Assembly: GCA_947630235.1 (NCBI GenBank)
Contig: CANRGN010000013.1
Span: 1-42,843 of the forward strand
DNA: 42,843 nt
Reading direction: 5' to 3'
From: an uncultured Clostridia bacterium
GTDB taxonomy: Bacteria > Bacillota > Clostridia > TANB77 > CAG-508
In this document: piece after piece, positions 1-8,080 of the stretch
How the letters are laid out: the number at the start of each line of letters is the position of its first letter
Numbering within the stretch: the first letter of the stretch is position 1
Notes under the pieces: model-generated
Database searches by the model: none
What the model was told of the DNA's origin: nothing
What the model saw: the letters and a program-made list of their open reading frames with translations, nothing else
Program-made: the position numbers and the translations under genes

Positions 1-383
1 ATATTATTATTTATATTATTATCTTTGCTCTTTTTGCGTATAGGGTATTGATTATTTTGCGTATAGGGGTATACGCAATTTTGCATATAGGGGGTATCTT
101 TAATATAAATTCTTCTTTCTATAATTTCTTTTCTTTCATTTCGTATAATTTGAACATCTATACTATTAAGCTCTGCTAAATGTGAAATCCACCTAGATAT
201 TGTACTTTGACTAACATCATATAAATCAGCAAAGTATTTGTTTTTAGCATAACAATAACCCTCTTTATTACTTAGCGCAGTTATTTCTCCATACATTAAT
301 CTTTCACCAAATTTTAATTCTTTATTGTATCTTATATATGCAGGAATAATTGCAAAATAATTTGCTCTAATATCATCTTCCAT
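1..383 (-). CDS. HTH replication-initiator-like protein (partial, runs off window)
   Basis: This gene starts at ATG 383 behind a strong AAAGGAGG site (about 392-400 on the plus strand) and stays open to base 1, so its C-terminus is missing. The first ~127 residues begin MEDDIRANYFAIIPAYIRYN and contain 'GERLMYGEITALSN' and a helix-turn-helix segment 'FADLYDVSQSTISRWISHL'. That is the pattern of the HTH/replisome-organiser proteins found at the replication modules of Clostridium phages and integrative elements. The visible C-terminal part is a low-complexity linker that encodes the iteron-like repeats described at 32-96. It lies downstream of a nucleotidyltransferase gene and an integrase on the same strand, which supports a mobile-element role. 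Inference: it binds the element's own origin. Without the C-terminal part its exact family cannot be fixed. Confidence 0.7.
   Translation of the reverse strand, partial: MEDDIRANYFAIIPAYIRYNKELKFGERLMYGEITALSNKEGYCYAKNKYFADLYDVSQSTISRWISHLAELNSIDVQIIRNERKEIIERRIYIKDTPYMQNCVYPYTQNNQYPIRKKSKDNNINNN
32..96. repeat. Iteron-like direct repeats with a perfect palindrome
   Basis: Three copies of TTTTGC(G/A)TATAGGG(G)TA lie at 32-47, 55-71 and 79-96, starting 23 and 24 bases apart. Copy 2 joins a perfect 9-bp inverted repeat, TTGCGTATA (57-65) and TATACGCAA (70-78), around GGGG. The copies lie inside the HTH gene but not all in one reading frame (a 23-base step), so the repetition is conserved as DNA, not as protein. 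Iterons inside the initiator gene are known from lambda O and from many Gram-positive phage replisome organisers. An origin is inferred. Confidence 0.55.
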
Positions 384-429
384 TCTCAAGTACCTCCTTT
401 ACATATTGCAAAACAACATATATTACTAA

Positions 430-897
430 TCATTGGCAACCCTCCTTATAAATAATTTTATATTCATCAAAATAGATGTAACTTTTAGGCTCTTTTCGTT
501 TTTGCGATTCATAATCCACCATAATTCCATCATGAAGTTCTAATACTTTTTTTCTGTCTTTAACAAACCTAAATATTTCTTCCTTACCATATATCATTTC
601 CATTGGGGTTGGTAATCCATGGCTCTTAATTCTAGCTCTATTTTGGTTTTGTTCGATTTCTGGCATTGTATTATCTTTCAATTTAATATAAATCGCTACA
701 TCTAAATCTCCAACTTTTTCTTTAGTAGAATTTATATATGAACCAAATAATACTGCTTTTGTAATCCTGTATATAAAATCTTCTCTTTTATTTGCTTCTT
801 TTATCCTATTTAGTAAATTATTTAATGCTTTCGTTGCTGTGGCTCTTGAATATACCGCATTGCTTTTTCGACATTTTATTAAATTTAATCTCTCCAT
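430..897 (-). CDS. Nucleotidyltransferase-domain protein
   Basis: This 155-residue protein has the Pol-beta-like nucleotidyltransferase signature 'LFGSYINSTKEKVGDLDVAIY', that is GS-x10-D-x-D with the metal-binding aspartates in GDLDVAI. This is the fold of MNT-type antitoxins and of small NTases carried by phages and integrative elements. The ATG at 897 follows AAAGGAGAAAATT, a good ribosome binding site. It sits between the integrase and the HTH gene on the same strand, 46 bp before the latter. No HEPN partner is visible beside it, so a toxin-antitoxin role is not supported here. Substrate unknown. Confidence 0.7.
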   Translation of the reverse strand: MERLNLIKCRKSNAVYSRATATKALNNLLNRIKEANKREDFIYRITKAVLFGSYINSTKEKVGDLDVAIYIKLKDNTMPEIEQNQNRARIKSHGLPTPMEMIYGKEEIFRFVKDRKKVLELHDGIMVDYESQKRKEPKSYIYFDEYKIIYKEGCQ

Positions 898-915
898 AAT
901 TTTCTCCTTTTTTGC

Positions 916-949
916 AAAAAAATAGAACTATCTCTTTTGAAATAGCTCT
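916..949 (-). terminator. Intrinsic terminator after the integrase
   Basis: Read on the minus strand, AGAGCTATTTC and GAGATAGTTCT form an 11-bp imperfect stem (plus-strand 939-949 and 924-934) with a short loop, followed by ATTTTTTT. It lies just after the integrase stop and before the nucleotidyltransferase start. Confidence 0.65.
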
Positions 950-968
950 TTAAATATTTAGTTATTTA

Positions 969-2238
969 TTATAAATTTACTGCATACTGTTCAAATCTTT
1001 CAACTGTATCATTTTTCATTTTATTTGTAACTCTTACATATATTTCATATGTTGTTCTTATTGTACTATGACCTAGTCTTTTTGAAACCGCTTTTATATC
1101 TGCTCCAGCTTCAATTAGTCTTGTAGCATGTGTATCTCTAAAATCGTGAAATCTGCAGTTAATACCTAATTCATAATGAATGACTTTAAATGGATATTTG
1201 CATGTGTCTGTTCCTTCAAATACACCATTATGTTTAACAAAAACAAGATTAACTTCTTGTAATGCAATTTCTAATTCTGAATAAGCATTCAATATTTTAA
1301 ATTCAGGTTTATTATTATAATAGTTTTTGGTTGGTTTTATATAATGTTTCATATATAAATCACCATATTCTATCTTATCTTTTTCTTGTTCTTCCTTATA
1401 TTCTTTTAAAGCTTTTACTAGCGTATCACCAATTTCAATTGTTCTATAACTACTTTTTGTTTTACAAGTTCCAAAATACCATACTGTTGTTGCTTTTCCA
1501 CTTATATGTCTACCATGAGTTGCTTCTTTTTGATTTTTCTTTAGTACATTTTTATTAACTGTTAGTGTCTTATTTTCAAAATCAATATCTTCCCATGTTA
1601 ATGCAAAAACTTCTGATACTCTTAAACCAGTACAATAAGCGGTTAGCATAGCATAATACATTGCATGATTATTTTTAAATCTGTCTAACATCATATTTAT
1701 TTCTTCTTTTGTAAAAATATGGGCGGGATCTTTTTCAGGAACATCATATTTAGGCATTGTAACATTAAAAGCTGGATTTTGTTTTACAAAACCTACTTTT
1801 TCATGAGCGTATTTAAAAGCCCCTTTCAATACCTTTAGTATATTGTGCATAAAGTTTTTTGAAAATCCTTTTTCTATGTAAATATTGTTCACAAATTCCT
1901 GCAATGTAGCAGTAGAAATTTGTGTTAATCTATAAAATCCTAATCTTGGTTTAATATGATTTTTTATTATATTTTGATATGCTTGTATTGTATGATACTT
2001 TAAATTTACATAACAATAGTTTTCAATCCAATAATCAAGATAATCACTATAAGACATTGTAGCTGGTGTAAATGAATGTCCTGTTTCATTATACTCATTA
2101 TATGCTTTTATTCCAGCTTCCTCTGCTTCCTTTTTAGTTTTAAATCCTGATTTAACTTGTTGTTTCCTTTTTCCGATTTACTGGAGCTATCTCAAAATAA
2201 TATTGATAACCTTTTCCTCTTTTTCTAACATTGACCAT
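969..2238 (-). CDS. int: Tyrosine integrase with +1 frameshift near codon 21
   Basis: This is a Tn916/phage-type site-specific recombinase. From ATG 2238 (ribosome site AGGGGG) the zero frame reads MVNVRKRGKGYQYYFEIAPVN, then CGG and a TAA seven codons later. Skipping the C opposite plus-strand 2175 gives GKRKQQVKSGFKTKKEAEEA and runs without a stop into the rest. The joined protein is 422 residues: an AP2-like arm-binding N-terminus ('VNGKRK...GFKTKKEA'), a SAM-like core-binding domain, and a C-terminal catalytic domain with 'TGLRVSEVFALTW' (Arg), 'HDFRDTHATRL' (HxxR), 'LGHSTIRTTYEIYVRV' (His and Tyr nucleophile). An internal ATG at 2057 could give a 362-residue form lacking the arm domain. 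The total length of 1270 bases is 3n+1, consistent with one surplus base. The same AAT-C-GGA break occurs in two other genes of the window. Confidence 0.85.
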
Positions 2239-2325
2239 AGTTATTCCCCCTAATAATTTTAATTAGGTAAATAAAAAAGAGCTAAATCATATATAAAATG
2301 TTTAACTCCTTTATTTATAATCATA

Positions 2326-2415
2326 TTTGACATCGAGGCTACAATCAAGTAATATCAACGTTTTTCAAGTTTTGACATCTTAAATTTTATTTTTCGATGT
2401 CAAATGGATGTCAAA
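2326..2415. repeat. TTTGACATC boxes beside the integrase (possible attachment region)
   Basis: Four 9-11 bp boxes lie between the integrase start and the secA stop: TTTGACATCGA at 2326-2336 and TTTGACATC at 2371-2379 on the plus strand, and their reverse complements at 2394-2404 (TCGATGTCAAA) and 2407-2415 (GATGTCAAA). The outer and third copies form an 11-bp inverted repeat. Paired arm-type boxes next to int are what an attachment region of a tyrosine integrase would show. The core crossover site cannot be located without the other junction. Confidence 0.4.
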
Positions 2416-2467
2416 ATGCCTTTTTTACTTTATTTTTGTTTTACTGTAATCTCTGTAACCCTTGCTA

Positions 2468-5248
2468 TTACTGGTTTTTACCACAGCAGTTTTTATATTT
2501 CTTACCACTTCCACATGGACATGGATCATTTCTACCAACTTTTGGTCCTGCATTTACTATAGGTTGTGCTTTTCTATCAGTTGCTCCATTTGTTTTTGGT
2601 AATTCTCCTTCAATATGAAGTGTTTCTAAATCTGATTCATCAAATCCTTCTTCTGTAATTGTAACTGAGCTTTCTCTTTTTAGATTGTTATCAGCTTTTA
2701 CTATATGAAGAATTAGTTTAGTAACATCTAATTGAATTTGATTTATCATTTCTTCAAACATTTCTGTTCCTTCGATTCTATATTGAACAACTGGATCTTT
2801 TTGACCATATGCACGAAGTCTAATACCATTTTTTAATTCTTCCATATCATCAATATGATCCATCCATTTATTGTCAACCACTTTAAGAATTATAATTCTT
2901 TCTAATTCTTTTAGTTCTTTGAACTCTTTTAATTTTTCTTCGTATAATGCTAAAGCTTTTTCTTGAATTTCTTCTAATAATTTATCTTCTTTAATTTTGT
3001 CTGCTTTTAAACTTTCGATATTATCTAGATTTAATGTTGTTTTTATTTCATTTTCTAATCCTGAACGATCAAATGAAGATTTTTCAAATTCTGAACTATA
3101 TGCTTGTACTATCATTTCACAAGTTGAAGATATCATATTTCTAACTGAATCTGACATATCTGTTTCTCCAAGAACTTGTCTTCTTTCTTCATATATTTTT
3201 TCTCTTTGATCATTCATAACATCATCAAAACTTAATACATATTTTCTAGAAGAGAAGTTTCTTCCTTCAACTTTTGTTTGAGCATTTTCAATAATTTTTG
3301 TTAAAGGTCTAGCTGTAAGAGGCATATCTTCTGGTACATTTCCCATTTCTAAGATTTTTCCCATTGCTCCACCACCAAATATTTTAACCAAATTATCATC
3401 TGTAGCTAAAAAGAATTTTGATTCACCAGGATCTCCTTGACGACCAGAACGACCTCTAAGCTGATTATCAATTCTTCTAGATTCATGTCTTTCTGTACCT
3501 ATAATTTTTAATCCACCAGCATTTATTACTTTTTCTTTTTCTTCTGCTATTTCATCATCATATTTTTTAACAAGATCTTTGTATTTTTTTCTAGCTTCAA
3601 GAATTTCTTCATCTTGAGTTTCATTAAATGCAGTAGCTTCTTCTATTAAACTTTCTGAATATTTTTGTTTTCTCATTTCTTGTTTTGCTAAATATTCACT
3701 ATTTCCTCCAAGCATAATATCAGTACCACGTCCTGCCATGTTTGTAGCAATAGTAATAGCTCCAAATTTACCAGCTTGTGCTATGATTTCAGCTTCTTTT
3801 TCATGATTTTTAGCATTTAATACTTCATGAGGTAATTTTTCTTCATCTAATAATTTACTTAATTTTTCAGATTTTTCTATTGAAACTGTACCAACTAGAA
3901 CTGGTTGTCCTTTTTCATAAGATTGTTTTATATCTTTAATAACAGCTTTAAATTTTCCATCTTCATTTTTATAAATTTCATCTTGATTATCTACTCTTAT
4001 TACTGGCATATTAGTAGGAATTGCAACAACGTCTAAATTGTATATTTCTCTGAATTCACTTTCTTCTGTCATAGCTGTACCAGTCATTCCAGATAATTTA
4101 TCATACATTCTAAAGTAATTTTGGAAAGTAATTGTAGCTAATGTTTTTGATTCATCAGCAATTTTTACACCTTCTTTTGCTTCTATTGCTTGGTGAAGAC
4201 CATCATTATATCTTCTACCATACATAATTCTTCCTGTAAATTCATCTACTATAAGAACTTCCCCATCTTTTACGATATAATCTATATCTTTTTTCATAAC
4301 ACCATGTGCTCTTAATGCTTGAGTAACATTGTGTACTAAATCTGCATTGTCTAAATCGTTAAAATTATCTACTCCAAATTCTCTTTCTGCTTTAGCAATA
4401 CCTTGTTGAGTAAGAGTAGCTGATTTTGCTTTTAAATCTACTATATAATCATATTTTTCATTATCTTCAATTTGAGCTTCATCTTTAACATCTTCTTCGA
4501 TTATTACTTTTGGAGTAAGTTTTTCAACAAATTTATTTGCCTTTTTATATAAATCTGATGATTTATTAGCTCTACCAGATATAATAAGAGGTGTTCTTGC
4601 TTCATCTATTAAAATACTATCTATCTCATCAACTATTGCATAATTTAAACCTCTTTGAACCATATCTTCTGTTCTAATAACCATATTATCTCTTAAGTAA
4701 TCGAAACCAAATTCATTATTAGTACCATAAGTAACATCAGCATTATATGCTTTTTGTTTTTCTAATGGATCCATTCTACTATATATTAAACCTACTGATA
4801 ATCCTAAAAATCTATATACTTTTCCCATCCATTCACTATCTCTTTTTGCTAGGTAATCATTTACAGTAATAACATGAACACCTTTTCCTGTAAGAGAATT
4901 TAAATAAACAGGAAGAGTAGCAACTAAAGTTTTTCCTTCACCTGTTTTCATTTCTGCAATTCTACCTTGATGTAATATAATACCACCTATTAACTGTACA
5001 TCAAAATGTCTTAATCCTATAACTCTTTTTGAAGCCTCTCTAACAACAGCATAAGCTTCTGGCATAATATCTTCTAATGTTTTTCCTTCAGCTATTTGAT
5101 TTTTAAAATAATCTGTTTTTGCTCTTAATTCTGAATCAGATAATTTTTGCATTTCTGGTTCTAATGCATTTATTTTTTCAACTATTGGCATTACTCTTTT
5201 TACTTCTTTTTCACTGTAATTACCAAAAATCTTTTTAAATAGTCCCAT
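2468..5248 (-). CDS. secA: SecA preprotein translocase ATPase
   Basis: SecA is the cytoplasmic motor that pushes secreted proteins through SecYEG. The 926-residue protein shows Walker A MKTGEGKT (residues 100-107), DEID (207-210) followed by 'ILIDEARTPLIISG', the preprotein crosslinking domain, the second helicase domain with 'GTVSIEKSEKLS', 'ATNMAGRGTDI' and 'ESRRIDNQLRGRSGRQGDPG', then the helical scaffold, and a C-terminal zinc SEC-C motif CPCGSGKKYKNCC. The length is normal for a clostridial SecA with the SecB/ribosome-binding tail. The start ATG follows AGGAGG. It is monocistronic by position: the element integrase lies downstream and a divergent gene upstream. A promoter with a palindrome around its -10 box lies at 5283-5317. 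Confidence 0.97.
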   Translation of the reverse strand: MGLFKKIFGNYSEKEVKRVMPIVEKINALEPEMQKLSDSELRAKTDYFKNQIAEGKTLEDIMPEAYAVVREASKRVIGLRHFDVQLIGGIILHQGRIAEMKTGEGKTLVATLPVYLNSLTGKGVHVITVNDYLAKRDSEWMGKVYRFLGLSVGLIYSRMDPLEKQKAYNADVTYGTNNEFGFDYLRDNMVIRTEDMVQRGLNYAIVDEIDSILIDEARTPLIISGRANKSSDLYKKANKFVEKLTPKVIIEEDVKDEAQIEDNEKYDYIVDLKAKSATLTQQGIAKAEREFGVDNFNDLDNADLVHNVTQALRAHGVMKKDIDYIVKDGEVLIVDEFTGRIMYGRRYNDGLHQAIEAKEGVKIADESKTLATITFQNYFRMYDKLSGMTGTAMTEESEFREIYNLDVVAIPTNMPVIRVDNQDEIYKNEDGKFKAVIKDIKQSYEKGQPVLVGTVSIEKSEKLSKLLDEEKLPHEVLNAKNHEKEAEIIAQAGKFGAITIATNMAGRGTDIMLGGNSEYLAKQEMRKQKYSESLIEEATAFNETQDEEILEARKKYKDLVKKYDDEIAEEKEKVINAGGLKIIGTERHESRRIDNQLRGRSGRQGDPGESKFFLATDDNLVKIFGGGAMGKILEMGNVPEDMPLTARPLTKIIENAQTKVEGRNFSSRKYVLSFDDVMNDQREKIYEERRQVLGETDMSDSVRNMISSTCEMIVQAYSSEFEKSSFDRSGLENEIKTTLNLDNIESLKADKIKEDKLLEEIQEKALALYEEKLKEFKELKELERIIILKVVDNKWMDHIDDMEELKNGIRLRAYGQKDPVVQYRIEGTEMFEEMINQIQLDVTKLILHIVKADNNLKRESSVTITEEGFDESDLETLHIEGELPKTNGATDRKAQPIVNAGPKVGRNDPCPCGSGKKYKNCCGKNQ

Positions 5249-5282
5249 TTAATATAGCCTCCTATTTCTCTTTATATAATAC

Positions 5283-5317
5283 TAGTGAATAATATCACTA
5301 ATTATTTTTTTTTGCAA
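5283..5317 (-). promoter_or_regulatory. secA promoter with operator-like palindrome
   Basis: On the minus strand TTGCAA (5312-5317) and TATTAT (5289-5294) are separated by 17 bases, a SigA-type promoter about 40 bases before secA. TAGTGA (5283-5288) and TCACTA (5295-5300) form a perfect inverted repeat exactly flanking the -10 hexamer. Repressor binding is inference. Confidence 0.5.
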
Positions 5318-5460
5318 TAGTAAATTTATCTAATTTAAATTATTTTTATTTACCCCAATTATTATTCACTTAAATAAAACTCACTTTTAATTTTATTACT
5401 CGTCATATTATTTTTTTTTACCTCATATATTAAAACAAAAAACTAAAAGGAAGGTATTTT

Positions 5461-6012
5461 ATGTTTGTATTTAATCTTAAATTAAAAAGTAAACAATTAT
5501 TTAAAACAATTCTAATAGTATCTTTTATTATTGCAATAAGCTTATTTTTGCTAGCAGGATTTAAAATAATAACAGAACTTCTTGGAGATAAAACTTTTGT
5601 TGATGATGATATTCCATCACCAGAAGTAGCAGAGATATCTCCTGAAAATTATACTAATATATTAAAAGAAGTTCATGAAAATATGGATACATATATAGGT
5701 CAAAAAATAACTTTTACAGGTTATGTATATAGAGTTGCAGATATAAAAAAAGATGAATTTATTTTAGCTAGAGATATGCAAATTGATAACTCTAATCAAA
5801 CTGTTGTTGTAGGATTTTTAAGTAAATATAAAGATATAAAAAATTTTAGTGATAATACATGGGTTAAAGTTACAGGAGAAATAAAAAAAGGATATTATTA
5901 TGGAGATATTCCATATTTAGATATAATAGAAATAGAAAAAGTAAAAGCACCAAAAAATCCTATTGTAGGAGAGCCTAGTGAAACTTATGTTCAAACAAGT
6001 ATTATTTATTAA
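5461..6012 (+). CDS. Membrane-anchored OB-fold-like protein (DUF1980/YcgQ-like C-terminus)
   Basis: The 183-residue protein has one N-terminal membrane segment (about residues 15-36, 'TILIVSFIIAISLFLLAGF') and an outside domain. The part from about residue 75 on, 'IGQKITFTGYVYRVADIKKDEFILARDMQ', then 'VVVGFLSKY', 'NTWVKVTGEIKKGYYYGDIPYLDI', follows the strand pattern of the C-terminal domain of TIGR03943/DUF1980 proteins, an OB-like fold. No partner permease gene is present here. Start ATG follows AAAAGGAAGG. It is transcribed away from secA and ends in a hairpin shared with the convergent gene. Function unknown; the family link is by eye only. Confidence 0.5.
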   Translation: MFVFNLKLKSKQLFKTILIVSFIIAISLFLLAGFKIITELLGDKTFVDDDIPSPEVAEISPENYTNILKEVHENMDTYIGQKITFTGYVYRVADIKKDEFILARDMQIDNSNQTVVVGFLSKYKDIKNFSDNTWVKVTGEIKKGYYYGDIPYLDIIEIEKVKAPKNPIVGEPSETYVQTSIIY

Positions 6013-6019
6013 AATATTT

Positions 6020-6045
6020 AAGGAGCTGGAATAAACCAGCTCCTT
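6020..6045. terminator. Hairpin between convergent genes
   Basis: AAGGAGCTGG (6020-6029) and CCAGCTCCTT (6036-6045) form a perfect 10-bp stem with a 6-base loop between the stop codons of the plus-strand OB-fold gene and the minus-strand gene at 6058. The flanks are only weakly T-rich, so a bidirectional terminator is likely but not certain. Confidence 0.6.
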
Positions 6046-6057
6046 GAATGAAAGATT

Positions 6058-7998
6058 TTAGTTAAACATTTTGAATTCTTTTGGCAAATTGCTTTCGAGT
6101 CCAAAGAATAAAACACGTCCAATTGCAGTACTCGGGCTGGTTACTATTGAAACCAGTACCTTTCCATTTTTTCTAATAATAACATAATCATCTTTGAAAA
6201 CCTCGATATACGGTAGCGGTGAAGTACGTTTATACTTGTTTTTACTATATACTGAAACTACCGAATCAGTATAAATTCTAAATCGGCCATCGTAAGTATT
6301 GACCTTAAGATCATAGCGGATTATTCTCTGCTCAATTTTATCAAGCTTAAATTCTCCAGAAAATATTGAATCAATTTTTTCAAATATTTTTGAAGATGTA
6401 ACTCCAGACTTATCTTTGATAAATTCACAATGAATTTTTGCAAACTTAGCAAATACCATGAAGCCAGAATCCATGGTGTAAACTATATCCACAACATTGT
6501 TTTTATAGAAGTTTACTATTGTTTGGTCTGCAATACCAGATATTTGAGGCTCTGCTTTTTTTACTTTTCCATAATAAGCACATACCTTTAAAATGTATGA
6601 ATTATTAGGAATTTCCCTTACCTGAACATCTGATAATAAAATCGTTTTGGCACCACTTAACAAAGGTATTATATCCTCTTTCTTTAAAAAGGCAACACAA
6701 GAATCAAATCCCAGAACCTTGCCTTTTGAATCAAATGGGCTTGGAAACAGTTTCTTATAGAAGGAAGGAATCTTTACTTTAGCCCCTTCAAGCTTAAAGT
6801 TAAGAATATCAATTGGAACACCTGTAATAAACGTGATATCATTTTTTTTGCAAAATTCTATCATATTTTTGGGTTTTGGTCCATCGACTAAATGAGAATA
6901 ATAATCTCTCTCATCTTGAGCAAAAAACTTTATCAAATTTCTGGCCAAAGCACTTTCTTCCTTTAGCTTATCCAATTCGATTAAGTCGCTTTCCCAAAGC
7001 CAAAAACAAGGAATTCTTTCTGGTTTTAGTAACTCATCAAGTAACTCTAAAAAAAGACTAAGTCTTTGATTAAACAAATCTAATCCTATGATATAGTTCT
7101 GCTTTTTTTGCTGTACTCCAAAGAGCTCACTAAGTAATAGCACAGATTTGCTATCATCCTTTTTTTCAAAACTCTGAGTTTCCAAGGCAACAACTCTTTT
7201 TGATTCTTCTTTTTTTTGAATATCATTTTCATCATGTTTTGAAATGATTTCATCTTGTTTTGAGCTGTTTTCATCTTGTTTTAAGCCGTTTTCGTCTTGT
7301 TTTGAGCCGTTTTCATCTTGTTTTGAGCTGTTTTCATCTTGTTTTGAGCTGTTTTCATCTTGTTTTGAGCCGTTTTCATCTTGTTTTGAGCTGTTTTCAT
7401 CTTGTTTTGAACTGATTTTATTATCTTCAATTCTATTAACTGATGTATAACCATCTGGATAAATTGGTGAACCAGCAGGAACAGAAATACTACTTCTTAA
7501 ATCTACTACATATTTAAGAACATCTGGTATTCCTAGAGCTTTAATTTTCTTCTTTGCAGTACGATATTCCTTTACTGCAAGATATGCTGTTATTTCAGTC
7601 CGAGTAATACCTCTTTCTTTATTTGCTTCAAAAAAAGCTAAAATTCTTTCTTTTTCCTGAAGCAAATCCTCAGTTAACTCTTTTGATGAACAGCTACTCT
7701 TAGAAGTTTTTTGTGTATTTAACTCCTCTTCTTTTTGAACATTATTTCTTTCTTCTGTTATAATGCTACTTTTAGAATCATTGTCCAATTTTTTTGAAGG
7801 AATTAAATTTGGTGGATTATCTCCAACAGCTCCTTTGAATGAATTGTAATTTTCCGTTTCAGGTAAAAATCTCGAAATCACTACATAAATGTCAGACAAA
7901 GTTATTGTTTCATACTTTTTGAAAATTTCTTCTGCCTTCTTAAGTTTTTGATACTTAACAAAAATGTTTTCATTTTGTTCTATCCGTTTTTTTGCCAT
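6058..7998 (-). CDS. Unrecognised 646-residue protein with SKQDEN heptad repeat
   Basis: The likely start is ATG 7998 (MAKKRIEQNEN), nine bases after AAAGGA; an upstream in-frame ATG at 8043 has no comparable site. Three parts can be seen: an N-terminal half with Lys/Glu-rich helices and 'NKERGITRTEITAYLAVKEY' which looks like a small winged-helix or coiled segment; nine perfect-length copies of (S/G)SKQDEN at residues 196-258; and a C-terminal domain of about 360 residues with alternating hydrophobic strands ('QKKQNYIIGLDLFNQRLSLF', 'KTILLSDVQVREIPNNSYI', 'RVLFFGLESNLPKEFKMF'). No signal peptide or membrane span is visible, so it is probably cytoplasmic. Codon use is less AT-biased than that of its neighbours and includes CGG for Arg at least twice (residue 5 and in GITRTEI), suggesting transfer. 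I do not recognise the family. Confidence 0.6.
   Translation of the reverse strand: MAKKRIEQNENIFVKYQKLKKAEEIFKKYETITLSDIYVVISRFLPETENYNSFKGAVGDNPPNLIPSKKLDNDSKSSIITEERNNVQKEEELNTQKTSKSSCSSKELTEDLLQEKERILAFFEANKERGITRTEITAYLAVKEYRTAKKKIKALGIPDVLKYVVDLRSSISVPAGSPIYPDGYTSVNRIEDNKISSKQDENSSKQDENGSKQDENSSKQDENSSKQDENGSKQDENGLKQDENSSKQDEIISKHDENDIQKKEESKRVVALETQSFEKKDDSKSVLLLSELFGVQQKKQNYIIGLDLFNQRLSLFLELLDELLKPERIPCFWLWESDLIELDKLKEESALARNLIKFFAQDERDYYSHLVDGPKPKNMIEFCKKNDITFITGVPIDILNFKLEGAKVKIPSFYKKLFPSPFDSKGKVLGFDSCVAFLKKEDIIPLLSGAKTILLSDVQVREIPNNSYILKVCAYYGKVKKAEPQISGIADQTIVNFYKNNVVDIVYTMDSGFMVFAKFAKIHCEFIKDKSGVTSSKIFEKIDSIFSGEFKLDKIEQRIIRYDLKVNTYDGRFRIYTDSVVSVYSKNKYKRTSPLPYIEVFKDDYVIIRKNGKVLVSIVTSPSTAIGRVLFFGLESNLPKEFKMFN
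7225..7413 (-). repeat. In-gene 21-bp tandem repeat, nine units
   Basis: Nine contiguous 21-bp units encode SSKQDEN, with variants GSKQDEN, GLKQDEN, SSKQDEI and ISKHDEN. Units differ by few bases, so they arose by recent slippage or recombination. Because the unit is a multiple of three, copy changes would alter linker length without breaking the frame. Confidence 0.9.
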
Positions 7999-8080
7999 AA
8001 AAAACATTCCTTTCAAAAAAAATAAAGTTATAAAATATAACATTGTTATTATATCATTTCATGTTTTTTATGTCAACCAA

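Noticed and set aside
430..897. MNT/HEPN toxin-antitoxin pair
   Set aside because: Only the nucleotidyltransferase is present; neither neighbour has a HEPN pattern.
7225..7413. Regular 21-bp repeat that could be taken for a CRISPR array
   Set aside because: The units are contiguous with no spacers, keep the reading frame and encode a heptapeptide inside a long ORF.
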